DNA of 64,000 nucleotides, from NCBI GenBank assembly GCA_963700735.1, contig CAVOYR010000005.1:62001-126000 (forward strand). The letters run 5' to 3'. A program made the position numbers and the translations under genes. Within the stretch, counting starts at the first letter, position 1; each line of letters begins with the position of its first letter. Shown here one piece after another: positions 46,861-57,374 of the stretch. The stretch is from Anderseniella sp963700735 (GTDB lineage: Bacteria > Pseudomonadota > Alphaproteobacteria > Rhizobiales > Aestuariivirgaceae). The notes below the pieces were generated by a model, which made no database searches, had not been told where the DNA came from, and saw nothing but the letters and a program-made list of their open reading frames with translations.

Positions 46861-47757
46861 ATGCCTGCCACCATCCGCAAGCTGTGCGGCCAGATCGGCG
46901 CAGAAATCACCGGTGTCGATCTCAAGACTGACCTCACGCCCGGTCTCTCGGCAGACCTGAAGGGCTGGCTTGGCGAACACCAGGTACTGTTCCTGCCCGG
47001 CCAGCACCTGTCGCTGGACCAGCAGAAGGCGGTCACGGCGGGCTTTGGCGATCTGCTGCAACTGCCCTACGTCAAGCCGATGGACGGCGAACCGCACGTG
47101 ATCCGGGTGTGGAAGCCCGCGACCGAAGGCGGCGGCGTGTTCGGCGGTGACTGGCACTCGGACTTCAGCTTCCTGGAGCGCCCGCCCGCCGGCAGCGTAC
47201 TCAACGCCCACACCCTGCCGCCCTACGGTGGCGATACGCTGTGGGCAAGCCAGGTGGCCGCGTGGGAACACCTTGCACAGCCGCTGCAACAATTGCTGCT
47301 GGGCCGCGACGCCATCCACGTTGGCAAGCCGTACGGCATCAAGTGGGCACCGCCCAAGGCCCTGCAATCGGGTGCTGCCATAGAGATGTCGCGCGGTGAC
47401 CCGACCGCCGACGAGGAGCGCCGCCACCCGGCCGTGCTGCGCAACCCGGTCACCGGCAAGCACATGCTGTTCGTCAACCCGACCTATGTCACCCGTCTGG
47501 ATGGCCTGACCGAGGCCGAGAGCGCCCCGCTGCTGGACCAGATCCAGCGCCACATCACCCGGCCGGAGTTCTGCATCCGGTATTCATGGACCGTGGGCAC
47601 CCTGGCGATCTGGGACAATCTCGCCACGCAGCATTTCGCCGTCAACGATTACCAGGGCCATGAACGGCTGATGTACCGCACCACCTTTGACGGCCCCTCG
47701 CCGCGTGAGCTGGCGGCATATCCGGACCACGCCGGACAACGCGCCGCAGCAGAATGA
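46861..47757 (+). CDS. TauD/TfdA-family Fe(II)/2-oxoglutarate dioxygenase
   Basis: This 298-residue enzyme has the iron-binding HxD in GDWHSDFSFLE and the distal His in WDNLATQHFAVNDY, with the 2-oxoglutarate-binding Arg in RLMYRTTFDG. The family hydroxylates taurine, 2,4-D or related compounds and often releases sulfite. The true substrate is not predictable. The start MPATIRKLCGQIGAEI is at 46861; a GTG-like extension to 46843 is possible. The next gene begins 73 bases later. Confidence 0.87.
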   Translation: MPATIRKLCGQIGAEITGVDLKTDLTPGLSADLKGWLGEHQVLFLPGQHLSLDQQKAVTAGFGDLLQLPYVKPMDGEPHVIRVWKPATEGGGVFGGDWHSDFSFLERPPAGSVLNAHTLPPYGGDTLWASQVAAWEHLAQPLQQLLLGRDAIHVGKPYGIKWAPPKALQSGAAIEMSRGDPTADEERRHPAVLRNPVTGKHMLFVNPTYVTRLDGLTEAESAPLLDQIQRHITRPEFCIRYSWTVGTLAIWDNLATQHFAVNDYQGHERLMYRTTFDGPSPRELAAYPDHAGQRAAAE

Positions 47758-47830
47758 GCTTGGCATCGTGACCCGCCAACCGTAAGCAGGACGGCTTCTG
47801 GTCCAGCCTGCTTGTACGGATGAATTGCGC

Positions 47831-48277
47831 ATGACCTACGCCGACAACCTGCCCCTGTTCGTCTATGGCACACTGCTGACAGTGGCCCGCCATCCCATGG
47901 GCAACCTGCTTCGCGAACACGGCGAGTACACAGGCTGCGGGTCCATCCGCGCGCGGCTGTACATCATCAATGACCCCGACGCGCCGGACCAGAATTTCTA
48001 TCCCGGTGCGGTGCCGTCCGGGAATATCGGTGATCGTGTGCATGGTGAACTCTACTCGCTGCGCGCGCCTGAGCTGGTGCTGGAGCAGTTCGACGACTAC
48101 GAGGCCTGCTCTGCCCGCTGGCCCGAGCCGCACGAGTTTTTGCGCCGCCGGGTGGACGTGCTGCTTGACTGCGGCACCATCCAGCCTGCAATCACCTACC
48201 TCTACACCTGGGACGTTACCACCGCGCGCCACATCGCATCGGGGCGGTTCACCGAGGTGTCGCCGACGGTACGCTGA
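47831..48277 (+). CDS. Gamma-glutamylcyclotransferase-fold (AIG2-like) protein
   Basis: This 148-residue protein has the GGCT/AIG2 fold: the glycine-rich FVYGTLLTVARHPMGN start, and the catalytic Glu in the FDDYEACSAR stretch. GGCT proteins form 5-oxoproline from gamma-glutamyl amino acids or glutathione. AIG2-like members act on unknown gamma-glutamyl compounds. The ATG at 47831 is chosen over a TTG at 47825. It is followed about 55 bases later by rimO. Confidence 0.83.
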   Translation: MTYADNLPLFVYGTLLTVARHPMGNLLREHGEYTGCGSIRARLYIINDPDAPDQNFYPGAVPSGNIGDRVHGELYSLRAPELVLEQFDDYEACSARWPEPHEFLRRRVDVLLDCGTIQPAITYLYTWDVTTARHIASGRFTEVSPTVR

Positions 48278-48333
48278 TCAGCTCACGCAAGTTCGGCTTG
48301 ACCGGTCCGGGCAAACCCGCCACAAGCGCGGCC

Positions 48334-49662
48334 ATGTCCCACAAGGTTCCCACAATTGGTCTCGTGTCGCTCGGTTGCCCCAAGGCACTGGTCGACAGCG
48401 AGCGCATTCTCACCCAGCTTCGCGCCGAGGGCTACATCTTCTCGCCCGACTATGACGGTGCGGATGCGGTGATCGTCAACACCTGCGGCTTTCTGGATTC
48501 TGCCAAGGCCAAGTCCCTCGCCGCCATCGGTGAAGCCATCAAGGAGAACGGCCGGGTGATCGTGACCGGGTGCATGGGCCATGACGCCGATGCCATCCGT
48601 GCCGCCCATCCGCAGGTGCTGGCTGTCACCGGCCCGCAGCAATACGAGGCGGTGGTCAACGCTGTGCACGCAGCGGTTCCGCCTGCCCATGACCCGAAGT
48701 TCGACCTGGTGCCGGAGGCGGGCCTTCACCTGACGCCCCGCCACTATGCGTACCTGAAGATTTCGGAAGGCTGCAATAATCGCTGCTCGTTCTGCATCAT
48801 TCCGTCACTGCGCGGCGACCTGGTCTCGCGGCCCATGGCGTCAGTGCTGTACGAGGCAGAGCGGCTGGTCAAGGCGGGCGTGAAGGAACTGCTGGTCATC
48901 AGCCAGGACACCTCTGCCTATGGTCTGGACATCAAGTATGCCGCCAGCAAGTACCGTGGCCGGGACGTTCAAGCCCGCTTCATCGACATGGCGCGCGAGC
49001 TTGGCCAGTTCGGTGCCTGGGTGCGGCTGCACTATGTCTACCCCTACCCGCACGTTGATGATGTGATCGGCCTGATGGCGGACGGCGTCGTGCTGCCCTA
49101 TCTTGACATCCCGTTCCAGCATGCCGCCCCCAACGTGCTGCAGGCGATGCGCCGTCCCGCCAACCAGGCCAAGGTTCTCGACCGCATCCATGCGTGGCGC
49201 AAGGGCTGCCCGGACCTCGCCCTGCGCTCCACCTTCATCGTTGGCTTCCCGGGCGAAACGGAACAGGATTTCGAGTACCTGCTGCAATGGGTGCGCGAGG
49301 CGCGCATCGAACGCGCCGGCTGTTTCAAGTACGAACCGGTGGACGGTGCGAGGGCCAACGAGCTGCCCGGTGCGGTGCCCGAGGAAGTCAAGGAAGAACG
49401 CTGGCACCGTTTCATGGAAGTTCAGTCGGCAGTCTCTGCGGAAATCATGGCCGGCAAGGTTGGCCGCGAGATCGACGTACTGATCGATGCCATCGACGAG
49501 GATGACGACGGCGTCGAAGCTGTCGGCCGGTCGGTGTGGGATGCGCCGGAGATCGACGGCAACGTGTTCCTGCCCGGCGAAGGCAACCTCAAGCCCGGCG
49601 ACATTGTGCGCGCAAGGGTGGTCGAGGCGGAAGACTACGACCTGATCGCCGAAACTATTTAG
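48334..49662 (+). CDS. rimO: RimO, ribosomal protein uS12 methylthiotransferase
   Basis: This 442-residue radical SAM enzyme adds a methylthio group to an Asp of ribosomal protein S12. The N-terminal iron-sulfur Cys residues are in VSLGCPKALVDSE, VNTCGFLDSA and VTGCMGHDAD. The radical SAM site is EGCNNRCSFCIIPSLRG. A TRAM domain sits at the end (around 375-442). The order and length match E. coli RimO (441). The frame opens at a TTG at 48298; the ATG at 48334 (MSHKVPTIGLVSLGC) is chosen. The YjbR gene begins 12 bases after it. Confidence 0.96.
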   Translation: MSHKVPTIGLVSLGCPKALVDSERILTQLRAEGYIFSPDYDGADAVIVNTCGFLDSAKAKSLAAIGEAIKENGRVIVTGCMGHDADAIRAAHPQVLAVTGPQQYEAVVNAVHAAVPPAHDPKFDLVPEAGLHLTPRHYAYLKISEGCNNRCSFCIIPSLRGDLVSRPMASVLYEAERLVKAGVKELLVISQDTSAYGLDIKYAASKYRGRDVQARFIDMARELGQFGAWVRLHYVYPYPHVDDVIGLMADGVVLPYLDIPFQHAAPNVLQAMRRPANQAKVLDRIHAWRKGCPDLALRSTFIVGFPGETEQDFEYLLQWVREARIERAGCFKYEPVDGARANELPGAVPEEVKEERWHRFMEVQSAVSAEIMAGKVGREIDVLIDAIDEDDDGVEAVGRSVWDAPEIDGNVFLPGEGNLKPGDIVRARVVEAEDYDLIAETI

Positions 49663-49674
49663 GTCACCGAGGCC

Positions 49675-50043
49675 ATGACGCTGGATGAGTACAACAACTT
49701 CTGCGGCGGCCTCAATCACACCTCCCACGTGGTGCAATGGGGCGGTGCGCACGTGTGGAAGGTGGCGGGCAAGGTGTTTGCCATTGCCGGCTGGAGCCAC
49801 GGCGAAGAGCTTGCCGTAACGTTCAAGGTGTCCGACCTCGCCTTCGAGATCCTGCCGCAACAGCCGGGCATCCGGCCTGCCCCCTACCTCGCCTCACGTG
49901 GCATGAAGTGGGTGCAGCACCATGAGCAGCCCGGCCTCGATGACGATAGCCTCAAGGCATACATCGCCGAGTCCCACAGGCTGGTGAGCCTTGGCCTGAG
50001 CCGCAAGCGCCAGAAGGAACTCGGCATCGGGCAGTTCGGTTGA
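49675..50043 (+). CDS. MmcQ/YjbR-family protein
   Basis: This 122-residue protein of the MmcQ/YjbR fold is a small cyclophilin-unrelated DNA-binding-like family of unknown role. The pattern MTLDEYNNFCGGLNHTSHVV, then WKVAGKVFAIAGW and the end SHRLVSLGLSRKRQKELG, is characteristic. It follows rimO by 12 bases and is likely in its operon. No catalytic motif is apparent. Confidence 0.86.
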   Translation: MTLDEYNNFCGGLNHTSHVVQWGGAHVWKVAGKVFAIAGWSHGEELAVTFKVSDLAFEILPQQPGIRPAPYLASRGMKWVQHHEQPGLDDDSLKAYIAESHRLVSLGLSRKRQKELGIGQFG

Positions 50044-50052
50044 GCGCGCCTG

Positions 50053-50439
50053 CTACTTGGCGGCGCGCACGATGCGGTCTTCGGTCTGCTTCATCAGCTT
50101 GTCGTACTGCTGCAACTGGGTCGGCGTCAGGACGCCTGCCAGCGCATTGCGCTCGGCGCGGGCGGCAGACTGCAGTTCGCCACTTGCCTGCATCAGCTTG
50201 TTCATTTCCGGCTGCGCCGAGGGGCTGATGCCATACTTGCGGAAAATCCGGCTGATGCGCTGGTTGGCCGACCGGCTGATGCTGCGGACCTTGGCTCGCT
50301 GGCCCGAGGTCATCTTGATCTTGGTGGTATAGCCGAACTCATAGATCGAGGCCGCAACCGCCGGTACCTGGGCACTCATCACGCCGGTACCAACCACAAG
50401 TGCTGCGGCCGCCAGTTTCAGTAATCCCGTCAAACTCAT
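50053..50439 (-). CDS. Small secreted Spy/CpxP-like protein
   Basis: This 128-residue protein has a cleavable signal peptide (about 1-30, ending PAVAAS). The mature region is helical and carries an LTxxQ-type element (LTPTQLQQYDKLM, about residues 103-115), typical of periplasmic chaperone-like Spy/CpxP proteins. It has no Cys. A role in envelope stress is inferred from this fold alone. It converges with the YjbR gene. About 140 bases upstream lie between it and the repeat-protein gene and should contain its promoter. Confidence 0.68.
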   Translation of the reverse strand: MSLTGLLKLAAAALVVGTGVMSAQVPAVAASIYEFGYTTKIKMTSGQRAKVRSISRSANQRISRIFRKYGISPSAQPEMNKLMQASGELQSAARAERNALAGVLTPTQLQQYDKLMKQTEDRIVRAAK

Positions 50440-50578
50440 ATGACCCCCTGAGGTGAATCAACTGCCGCCCCTTGCAAGGCACAACAGATCAATCACCGCG
50501 GGCCGGGTCAAATGAACTTGTGCCACCCGGTGCCGATTTCTGGCAGGTGTGGCCCATATGCATCACGTTACCTTAGGT

Positions 50579-51568
50579 TCAGGCAACGCGATTGAGCAAC
50601 GGTTTCAGGGCCGGATGGATATCGGGTGATTCCTGCTTGATGAACATCAGCAGAGCCTTTTCCGCGTCGTGCAATTCGCCATCGCGGTTGATGCGCTCGG
50701 CCAGCCATCCAGCTTCGGCTTCATCCACCGGTTCGGATGCACCGATGGCAAGGCTGCGCTGCAGGTTGCGTGAGCTGAGTTCGGCTTCGGTATCGTGCCG
50801 GTATGCATCCACGATGCCGCGCAGGCCACCGGACAGCGCCCGGCCAAAGAAATCGCCGATGCTCACCTCGCGATCATCAAGCCACGCTTCGCGGCGCAGT
50901 GACTCCTCGCGGCCCACAGGATGGTGCAGACGGGCGGACATGAGGTAGTTGACGTTGGCCTTGACGAACAGGTCTGCCCAGGCCGGATGCTGTGCCTTGT
51001 CGGACACCGCGTCGTTGATGTCGAACAGCAGTTCTGCCTCTGCCCGCGAGATTGCCAGGCCATTGTCGCCACCGGCTGCATAGAGGATGCGCCGCAGAAG
51101 TTCGACCTCGGCCACGCCGATCTGGCCGGGCTGCAACTGCCCGCCGGAGCGGGTCACGCCCTCACCGGTCATGACAGCCTCGTGCACCTGCCGGATGGCG
51201 AAGGTCTCAATCGCCTGCGGAACCTCGCGGGCTGCTTCCATGACCTTGATGATGGTTTCCAGCTCGGTCGCCGTCTTGACCCGGCCCGATGCCGACACCT
51301 TCGAGATCAGCCACTGCGCCATGTCATCGCTGACATAGCCTTCGGGTTTTGTCTGGTGGACGCAGTAGTCGGTAATGGCTTCGGCAAAGAAATCAGGCCA
51401 TGCCGCACACGTGCCATCGGCAGCGTCGTTCAGCTCGAACAGCGCTTCAGCCTCGGCATGGTCGATCACGTGATCATTGCCGTACATGGCGCGGCGCAGG
51501 GCCAGCACGTCTGCATCGGTGATCCGGCCATCTGCGGCAATTGCGCGGATGTCTGCGCTCATGTTCAT
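50579..51568 (-). CDS. Unrecognised protein built of two repeat units (A-B, A-B)
   Basis: I do not recognise a family for this 329-residue soluble protein. Module A occurs twice, at residues 14-75 (GRITDADVLALRRAMYG ... HAEAEALFELNDA) and 149-212 (GQIGVAEVELLRRILY ... RAEAELLFDINDA). Module B follows each: residues 77-120 and about 279-325 share WLxxxxxxxGxxxxAxxLxxF-like spacing. Unit two carries an extra segment of about 65 residues between A and B. Start codon choice: the ATG at 51568 has GGGAGAG upstream. The helical, Asp-containing repeats recall calcium- or metal-binding alpha-helical hairpins, but nothing proves it. No signal peptide or membrane helix. Confidence 0.65.
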   Translation of the reverse strand: MNMSADIRAIAADGRITDADVLALRRAMYGNDHVIDHAEAEALFELNDAADGTCAAWPDFFAEAITDYCVHQTKPEGYVSDDMAQWLISKVSASGRVKTATELETIIKVMEAAREVPQAIETFAIRQVHEAVMTGEGVTRSGGQLQPGQIGVAEVELLRRILYAAGGDNGLAISRAEAELLFDINDAVSDKAQHPAWADLFVKANVNYLMSARLHHPVGREESLRREAWLDDREVSIGDFFGRALSGGLRGIVDAYRHDTEAELSSRNLQRSLAIGASEPVDEAEAGWLAERINRDGELHDAEKALLMFIKQESPDIHPALKPLLNRVA

Positions 51569-51652
51569 TGCGTTCTCTCCCGAACATTTCGTCATTCGGG
51601 CGATAAAATACGCAAACGAGCTTTCAATTTACCTAACGTTTCAGAGGGTGAT

Positions 51653-52048
51653 TCAAGGCCGGCGCGCCACCATGTCGATCTCGACCAGCGCATTTACCGC
51701 CAGTGCCGTCACCCCCACACAGGTGCGCGCGGGCAACTTTCCTTCGGCGAAATAGGCCCGGTAGACGTCGTTCATGTCCGCGAAATCGCGCTCGAACCGG
51801 GTCAGGTAAACCCTTGCCTGCACGACATTTTCCAGCGTCAGGCCCATGCCCGCCAGCACGATCACCAGGTTGTCCATGACACGGCGCGTCTGGTCTTCCA
51901 CGCCGCTGGCCAGTGGTGCGTCCTCGTTGCCCGGCTCGGTGGGCATCTGGCCGGTGACGAACACCCACCCGTCAACCTCGACCGCATGATTGAACGGCGC
52001 AACCGGGCGCGGCGCGCCGGGGATCATGTGATGCGATGGAAGGGCCAT
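51653..52048 (-). CDS. RidA-family protein
   Basis: This 131-residue Rid protein of classical length has the fold landmarks VDGWVFVTGQMPTEPG and the C-terminal ARTCVGVTALAVNALVEIDMVA. The catalytic Arg is in PARTCVGV, as in enamine/imine deaminase RidA. It is likely to protect PLP enzymes by hydrolysing aminoacrylate-type products, though other Rid groups act differently. It lies 20 bases downstream of pccB on the same strand, so the two are likely cotranscribed. Confidence 0.88.
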   Translation of the reverse strand: MALPSHHMIPGAPRPVAPFNHAVEVDGWVFVTGQMPTEPGNEDAPLASGVEDQTRRVMDNLVIVLAGMGLTLENVVQARVYLTRFERDFADMNDVYRAYFAEGKLPARTCVGVTALAVNALVEIDMVARRP

Positions 52049-52068
52049 CCAAGGCTCCTGACTAGACG

Positions 52069-53601
<1,533 letters not shown>

Positions 53602-53855
53602 GAGATTTCGTTCCCTGCCGTGACATACAAATGCTGATTGTCGTTCTAGCAGCATTGAAGCATGCGGCAAGTCAGACGTTTGGTGTGGGGCACCACTATG
53701 GCGTCTGGCCTGGGCTCATCCACAAGCGCCCAGACTGTACGCATGGCGCGGATGCACCGCCATTGTGGACTTATGCCGATGGCGGGCTGGATGTTCGGGG
53801 GGTACCTGATGGCTGGATCTCTCGAAACATTGCCGGGCATAACACTTGGAGCCAG

Positions 53856-54548
53856 TCAGGTTGCCCCAACGTCCCTAATTGCGGCGATCATCTTTCCGAA
53901 GTCCGGTCTTGGCTGACCCAGTTCTTCCATCTTGCCATCGACGGTCCAGGAATTGGCCATTCGTCCATTTGGGCGTGCGGAGACGGTCGAGTTGGGATGC
54001 CAATATGCGTCAGCAAAACTCCAAAGTGACGCATGATCCAAATTTCTCGTAATCGTAGCCATGTTGCCTGAGTTGTGTTCGGTCACAACTGCGAGATGAT
54101 AATTCGCCTTGGGGTGAACCTGAAAACACTCGCTTCCCCAGCCTGACTTGACTTGCGACTGCTTCGCAGCTCTTAGCCAGATATCAAACCGTTCGAGGAG
54201 CTTTGCCTCGCCGGACCTGTTCCACCCCATGTCCATTTTCAGATCGACGATGGCGACGATCGTTTCGCCATGCAGAACAACAATATCGGGCATAATTCGG
54301 CGAGGAACAGTCGTAGCTCCGCTGGTGAGGGCAACATCGACCCAGATCTCTGTTGCTGCCGGAATCAATGCTGCAAGGTGGCAGGCAAGCAAATCTTCTG
54401 CGTCCGATGCTACGGATTTTGCTCTCGAGCGGTAGATCCGTTTCCCGTTGCGGCCGATGACTTTGCGCTTTTGGCTTTTCCAATAAAGCTCTGCCACAGA
54501 TCGAAGAAACATTCGTGCAGCATTACCCAGGTTCTCCGAGTTTTCCAT
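53856..54548 (-). CDS. Putative PD-(D/E)XK-type nuclease, AT-richer than neighbours
   Basis: This 230-residue protein carries a possible PD-(D/E)XK core. PD at 87-88 in RIMPDIVVLHGE is followed by VDLK at 101-104, which gives the D-x-K pair, with hydrophobic strands around them. No known family was recognised. Base composition is visibly lower in G+C than the genes on both sides. The ATG at 54548 overlaps the ATP12 stop by one base (TGATG), so it is coupled to an old operon. The frame upstream to 54635 lies inside ATP12 and is not used. The following 254 bases before pccB contain no convincing gene. Restriction or DNA-repair roles are speculation. Confidence 0.55.
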   Translation of the reverse strand: MENSENLGNAARMFLRSVAELYWKSQKRKVIGRNGKRIYRSRAKSVASDAEDLLACHLAALIPAATEIWVDVALTSGATTVPRRIMPDIVVLHGETIVAIVDLKMDMGWNRSGEAKLLERFDIWLRAAKQSQVKSGWGSECFQVHPKANYHLAVVTEHNSGNMATITRNLDHASLWSFADAYWHPNSTVSARPNGRMANSWTVDGKMEELGQPRPDFGKMIAAIRDVGAT

Positions 54549-55303
54549 CAACTCATCTCCAGGAACCGCACGCTCGCGTCGAAGTCCGACCTGCGGTAGG
54601 CGCGGCGGGCCTGGGCTTCGGTATCCTCGCCCCACTGCTCGATCTGCCAGTCCTCGTCCAGGTGCGCGGCGGCCCAGGCAATCTCGGCATCGGTGCCGCC
54701 ACCGGCCAGCATGAGCGCCAGCAGGGCCGACCCGGTCAACGTCGTCACGTTGTGAATGGCGGTCAGCCGGAACGGGTTCTCGGCCTTCAATGCCCCCGCC
54801 AGCCGCTCCAGTGACGGTTCCGGCTGTGACTGGTGCATGATGCCGGCCACGCAGATGAACCGCGCGCCGTGCCTGTCACGTGCCCAGTCGAGCACCGGGT
54901 CCCAGGTCTGCGCCTGCCGCTCCACGAGGCTCGCGGGGGCCTCTGCGCGGTAACAGACAAGGTCTGAGCCGGCAAACTGCACGATCTCGCCAATGATGCG
55001 GTGTTCGTCGCCATGCACACGGTCAACCGCCGTGTTGGCCAGCTTGGTCATCATCATCGTGGCCGGGTCGATATAGGTCGTCTGCAGGTCCCACTCGGCG
55101 GCAACGGCGTGCGCCATTGCCTCGCCCGGCATGACCAGGGCGCGCTTCAGCGGCGTTTTCACCGGGCGCCCGTCGAGGTGGATTTCATAGCCGCCCGCCG
55201 CCGGAGCCACTGAAACCTGCTTGTAGAACCGCTTGGGCAGGTTGGTCTGTTCCTGCCGCGTCAGCAGTCGCCGGGCGCGCTGATTTTCCAATTCGTCTCT
55301 CAC
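54548..55303 (-). CDS. ATP12-family F1-ATPase assembly chaperone
   Basis: This 251-residue protein is homologous to mitochondrial Atp12, which helps the alpha subunit of F1-ATPase assemble. Landmarks are KRFYKQVSVAPAAGGYEIHL, GRPVKTPLKRALVMP and the Trp-rich end AAHLDEDWQIEQWGED. The family is largely restricted to alphaproteobacteria and mitochondria, supporting the lineage call. Its GTG start directly follows the HAD stop (55304), and its stop overlaps the nuclease ATG. The F1 operon is not in this window. Confidence 0.92.
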   Translation of the reverse strand: MRDELENQRARRLLTRQEQTNLPKRFYKQVSVAPAAGGYEIHLDGRPVKTPLKRALVMPGEAMAHAVAAEWDLQTTYIDPATMMMTKLANTAVDRVHGDEHRIIGEIVQFAGSDLVCYRAEAPASLVERQAQTWDPVLDWARDRHGARFICVAGIMHQSQPEPSLERLAGALKAENPFRLTAIHNVTTLTGSALLALMLAGGGTDAEIAWAAAHLDEDWQIEQWGEDTEAQARRAYRRSDFDASVRFLEMS

Positions 55304-55975
55304 TCATGCCGGCACCCCGGCATAGACATCAACAAACTCTTCCAGCTCGTTGTAATGGTTGATGATCTTGTGCGCGCCCGCGCCCAGCAGAAGATGATTG
55401 TCGTGGTAGCCCCACGACACGCCCAGCGCGCCGGCACGGGCATTGCGCGCCATCTCCATGTCGTAGGTGGTGTCGCCGACCATGATGGTGGTGGCATCGG
55501 CCATGCCGGTGTCGGACTGGGCCTGGAAGATCATCGCCGGATGCGGCTTGGATGGCGCGTCGTCAGCGGTCTGGATCGACTGGAAATAGCCTTGCAGGCC
55601 CTCGCGTTCGATCAGTGCCCTCACGCCGCGTTGCGACTTGCCGGTGGCCATGGCCAGCACGATGTCATCTCGCGCATGGAGCCGGTCCAGCACGGCGCGG
55701 CAGCCGTCGTACAGCGGCTCCTCGTGCAGCCTGCCGGTACGCATCTTGTTGAACGAGCCCTTGTAGGCATCCGCCAGCCGTACGTGGACCGCGTGCTCGG
55801 CACCGGGTTCAAGGATGCGGAAGGCCTCGACCAGCGACAGGCCGACGATGGACAGCGTGGCCTCACGGCCCGGAAATGCCATGCCCACCTCGCCATAGGC
55901 TGCCTGCATCGAGTGGACGATGCCGTGCTGACTGTCCACCAGGGTGCCGTCACAGTCGAAGATGACCAGCTTCAT
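55304..55975 (-). CDS. HAD-family phosphatase (phosphoglycolate phosphatase-like)
   Basis: This 223-residue HAD hydrolase has motif I FDCDGTLVDSQ (residues 5-15), motif II ATGKSQRG, the Lys in SKPHPAMIF and motif IV VGDTTYDMEMA. It has the cap-domain insertion typical of phosphoglycolate/beta-phosphoglucomutase-like members. A small phosphate ester substrate is likely; phosphoglycolate is one possibility. Its ATG overlaps the rluC stop by ATGA. Confidence 0.88.
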   Translation of the reverse strand: MKLVIFDCDGTLVDSQHGIVHSMQAAYGEVGMAFPGREATLSIVGLSLVEAFRILEPGAEHAVHVRLADAYKGSFNKMRTGRLHEEPLYDGCRAVLDRLHARDDIVLAMATGKSQRGVRALIEREGLQGYFQSIQTADDAPSKPHPAMIFQAQSDTGMADATTIMVGDTTYDMEMARNARAGALGVSWGYHDNHLLLGAGAHKIINHYNELEEFVDVYAGVPA

Positions 55976-56997
55976 GCTGTCTCGTCCTCGTCGCCCGCCT
56001 CTGGAATGTCGAACCGGTCCGGATCGAAGCCGCAGGTGTCGAACGACTGGCGCATGTGGCCCGGCAACGGTGCTGTCACGTCCACGGTGCCGCCCTTGGG
56101 ATGGGGAAACGTCACCCGGCGCGCATGCAGGTGCAGCTTGCGCGAAAAGCCCTCGTCGCGGGTTTCGCCGCTGCCGTCAGGCTCGACATACCCATACTTG
56201 GGGTCGCCGATGATGGGGGTGCCGATCATCTGCAGGTGGACGCGCAGCTGGTGCTGGCGGCCGGTCACCGGCTTCAATGACACCCACGCCACCGACGGCG
56301 GCGCCTTGTCTATGACCGCGTAATGGGTCATGGCGCGTTGGGCGCCTTCCTGCTTGGCAGACTTGGCGATGTGCATCTTCTCATCGCCCTGCCCGCCAGC
56401 CTTCACCAGCGGCTTGTCGATGACGCCCTGCTCAGGCTTCGGCACGCCGGAGACCAGCGCCCAGTAGATCTTGCGTACCGACCGCGTCTGGAACAGCTTT
56501 CCCAGCGCGGTTGCCATCTGCCGGGTCTTGGCGATAACCAGGATGCCGGACGTGTCACGGTCCAGCCGGTGAACCAGGCGCGGGCGATCATACATCTCGA
56601 CTGCGAGGCCCTGCAGCAGACCGTCGATGTGACGCGTGGTGCGCGACCCGCCCTGCACTGCCAGCCCGGAAGGCTTGTTGAGCACATAGAGATGCTTGTC
56701 CTCGAACAGTACCATCTGCTCGAAATAGGCCTTGTCGGCAGCACTCAGCGGCTTGGGCTTGGCGGCTTCGCTGTCGTCGGTGTCCTGCTCGAGGTTAAGG
56801 GGCGGCACGCGCACCGTCTGGCCGCTCTCGAGCCGCGAGTTGGCCTTGACGCGTGCGCCGTCCACCCGCACCTGGCCCGTGCGCAGCAGCTTCGACAGCT
56901 TGCCGTGGCCAAGGGCGGGGTAATGCACCTTGAACCAGCGGTCCAGCCGCATGCCGGTCTCGTCGCGCTTTACGTGAACCTGAACAACGTCGCTCAT
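55972..56997 (-). CDS. rluC: RluC/RluD-family 23S rRNA pseudouridine synthase
   Basis: This 341-residue enzyme makes pseudouridine in 23S rRNA. An N-terminal S4 domain (about 1-80; VHVKRDETGMRLDRWF) is followed by the catalytic domain with the nucleophilic Asp in RLVHRLDRDTSGILVIAKT and the binding motif TGRQHQLRVHLQMIGTPI. It is closest to RluC/RluD. The frame opens at 57399 and joins other-frame sequence; the ATG at 56997 overlaps the crcB stop (ATGA) and is the true start. It is second in the crcB operon. Confidence 0.92.
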   Translation of the reverse strand: MSDVVQVHVKRDETGMRLDRWFKVHYPALGHGKLSKLLRTGQVRVDGARVKANSRLESGQTVRVPPLNLEQDTDDSEAAKPKPLSAADKAYFEQMVLFEDKHLYVLNKPSGLAVQGGSRTTRHIDGLLQGLAVEMYDRPRLVHRLDRDTSGILVIAKTRQMATALGKLFQTRSVRKIYWALVSGVPKPEQGVIDKPLVKAGGQGDEKMHIAKSAKQEGAQRAMTHYAVIDKAPPSVAWVSLKPVTGRQHQLRVHLQMIGTPIIGDPKYGYVEPDGSGETRDEGFSRKLHLHARRVTFPHPKGGTVDVTAPLPGHMRQSFDTCGFDPDRFDIPEAGDEDETA

Positions 56998-57374
56998 TGG
57001 ATTACCGCCCTGGCCAGCCACATGCCGGCAAATACTGCCACCAGGGAGAGGACAACCGTCCCGCCCGCATAGGCCAGCGCCAACGCGTATTCCTTGCGCT
57101 CGTACAATGTCGCGAAGTCCATCGAGAACGCAGAAAACGTGGTGAAGCCACCCAGCACGCCGGTGGTCAGAAACACCCGCATCTGCAGCGAGGTGTCCCA
57201 CACATCCGACATGATGGCAACCAGCGCGCCCATGACCAGCGACCCCGCCACGTTGACGAACGCCGTGCCCCACGGAAAGCCGGTGCCAAACATGGCCAGC
57301 GACGCCACGTTGACGCCGTAGCGCAGGCTTGCGCCGATGGCCCCGCCGAGGGCTGCATATAGAACTGTTGTCAT
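56994..57374 (-). CDS. crcB: CrcB/Fluc fluoride channel
   Basis: This 126-residue, four-helix membrane protein forms a dimeric fluoride channel that protects cells from fluoride. Signatures are GGAIGASLRYGVN and GVLGGFTTFSAFSMD, the latter lining the fluoride path. I see no fluoride riboswitch in the short region before the ATG at 57374. The upstream gene, a TetR regulator, is divergent. It is the first gene of an operon with rluC, a HAD phosphatase and ATP12. Confidence 0.93.
   Translation of the reverse strand: MTTVLYAALGGAIGASLRYGVNVASLAMFGTGFPWGTAFVNVAGSLVMGALVAIMSDVWDTSLQMRVFLTTGVLGGFTTFSAFSMDFATLYERKEYALALAYAGGTVVLSLVAVFAGMWLARAVIQ

Noticed and set aside
53631..54029. A 132-codon plus-strand frame between pccB and the nuclease gene
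   Set aside because: It overlaps the nuclease gene and shows no recognisable fold; the gap shows no clear gene on either strand.
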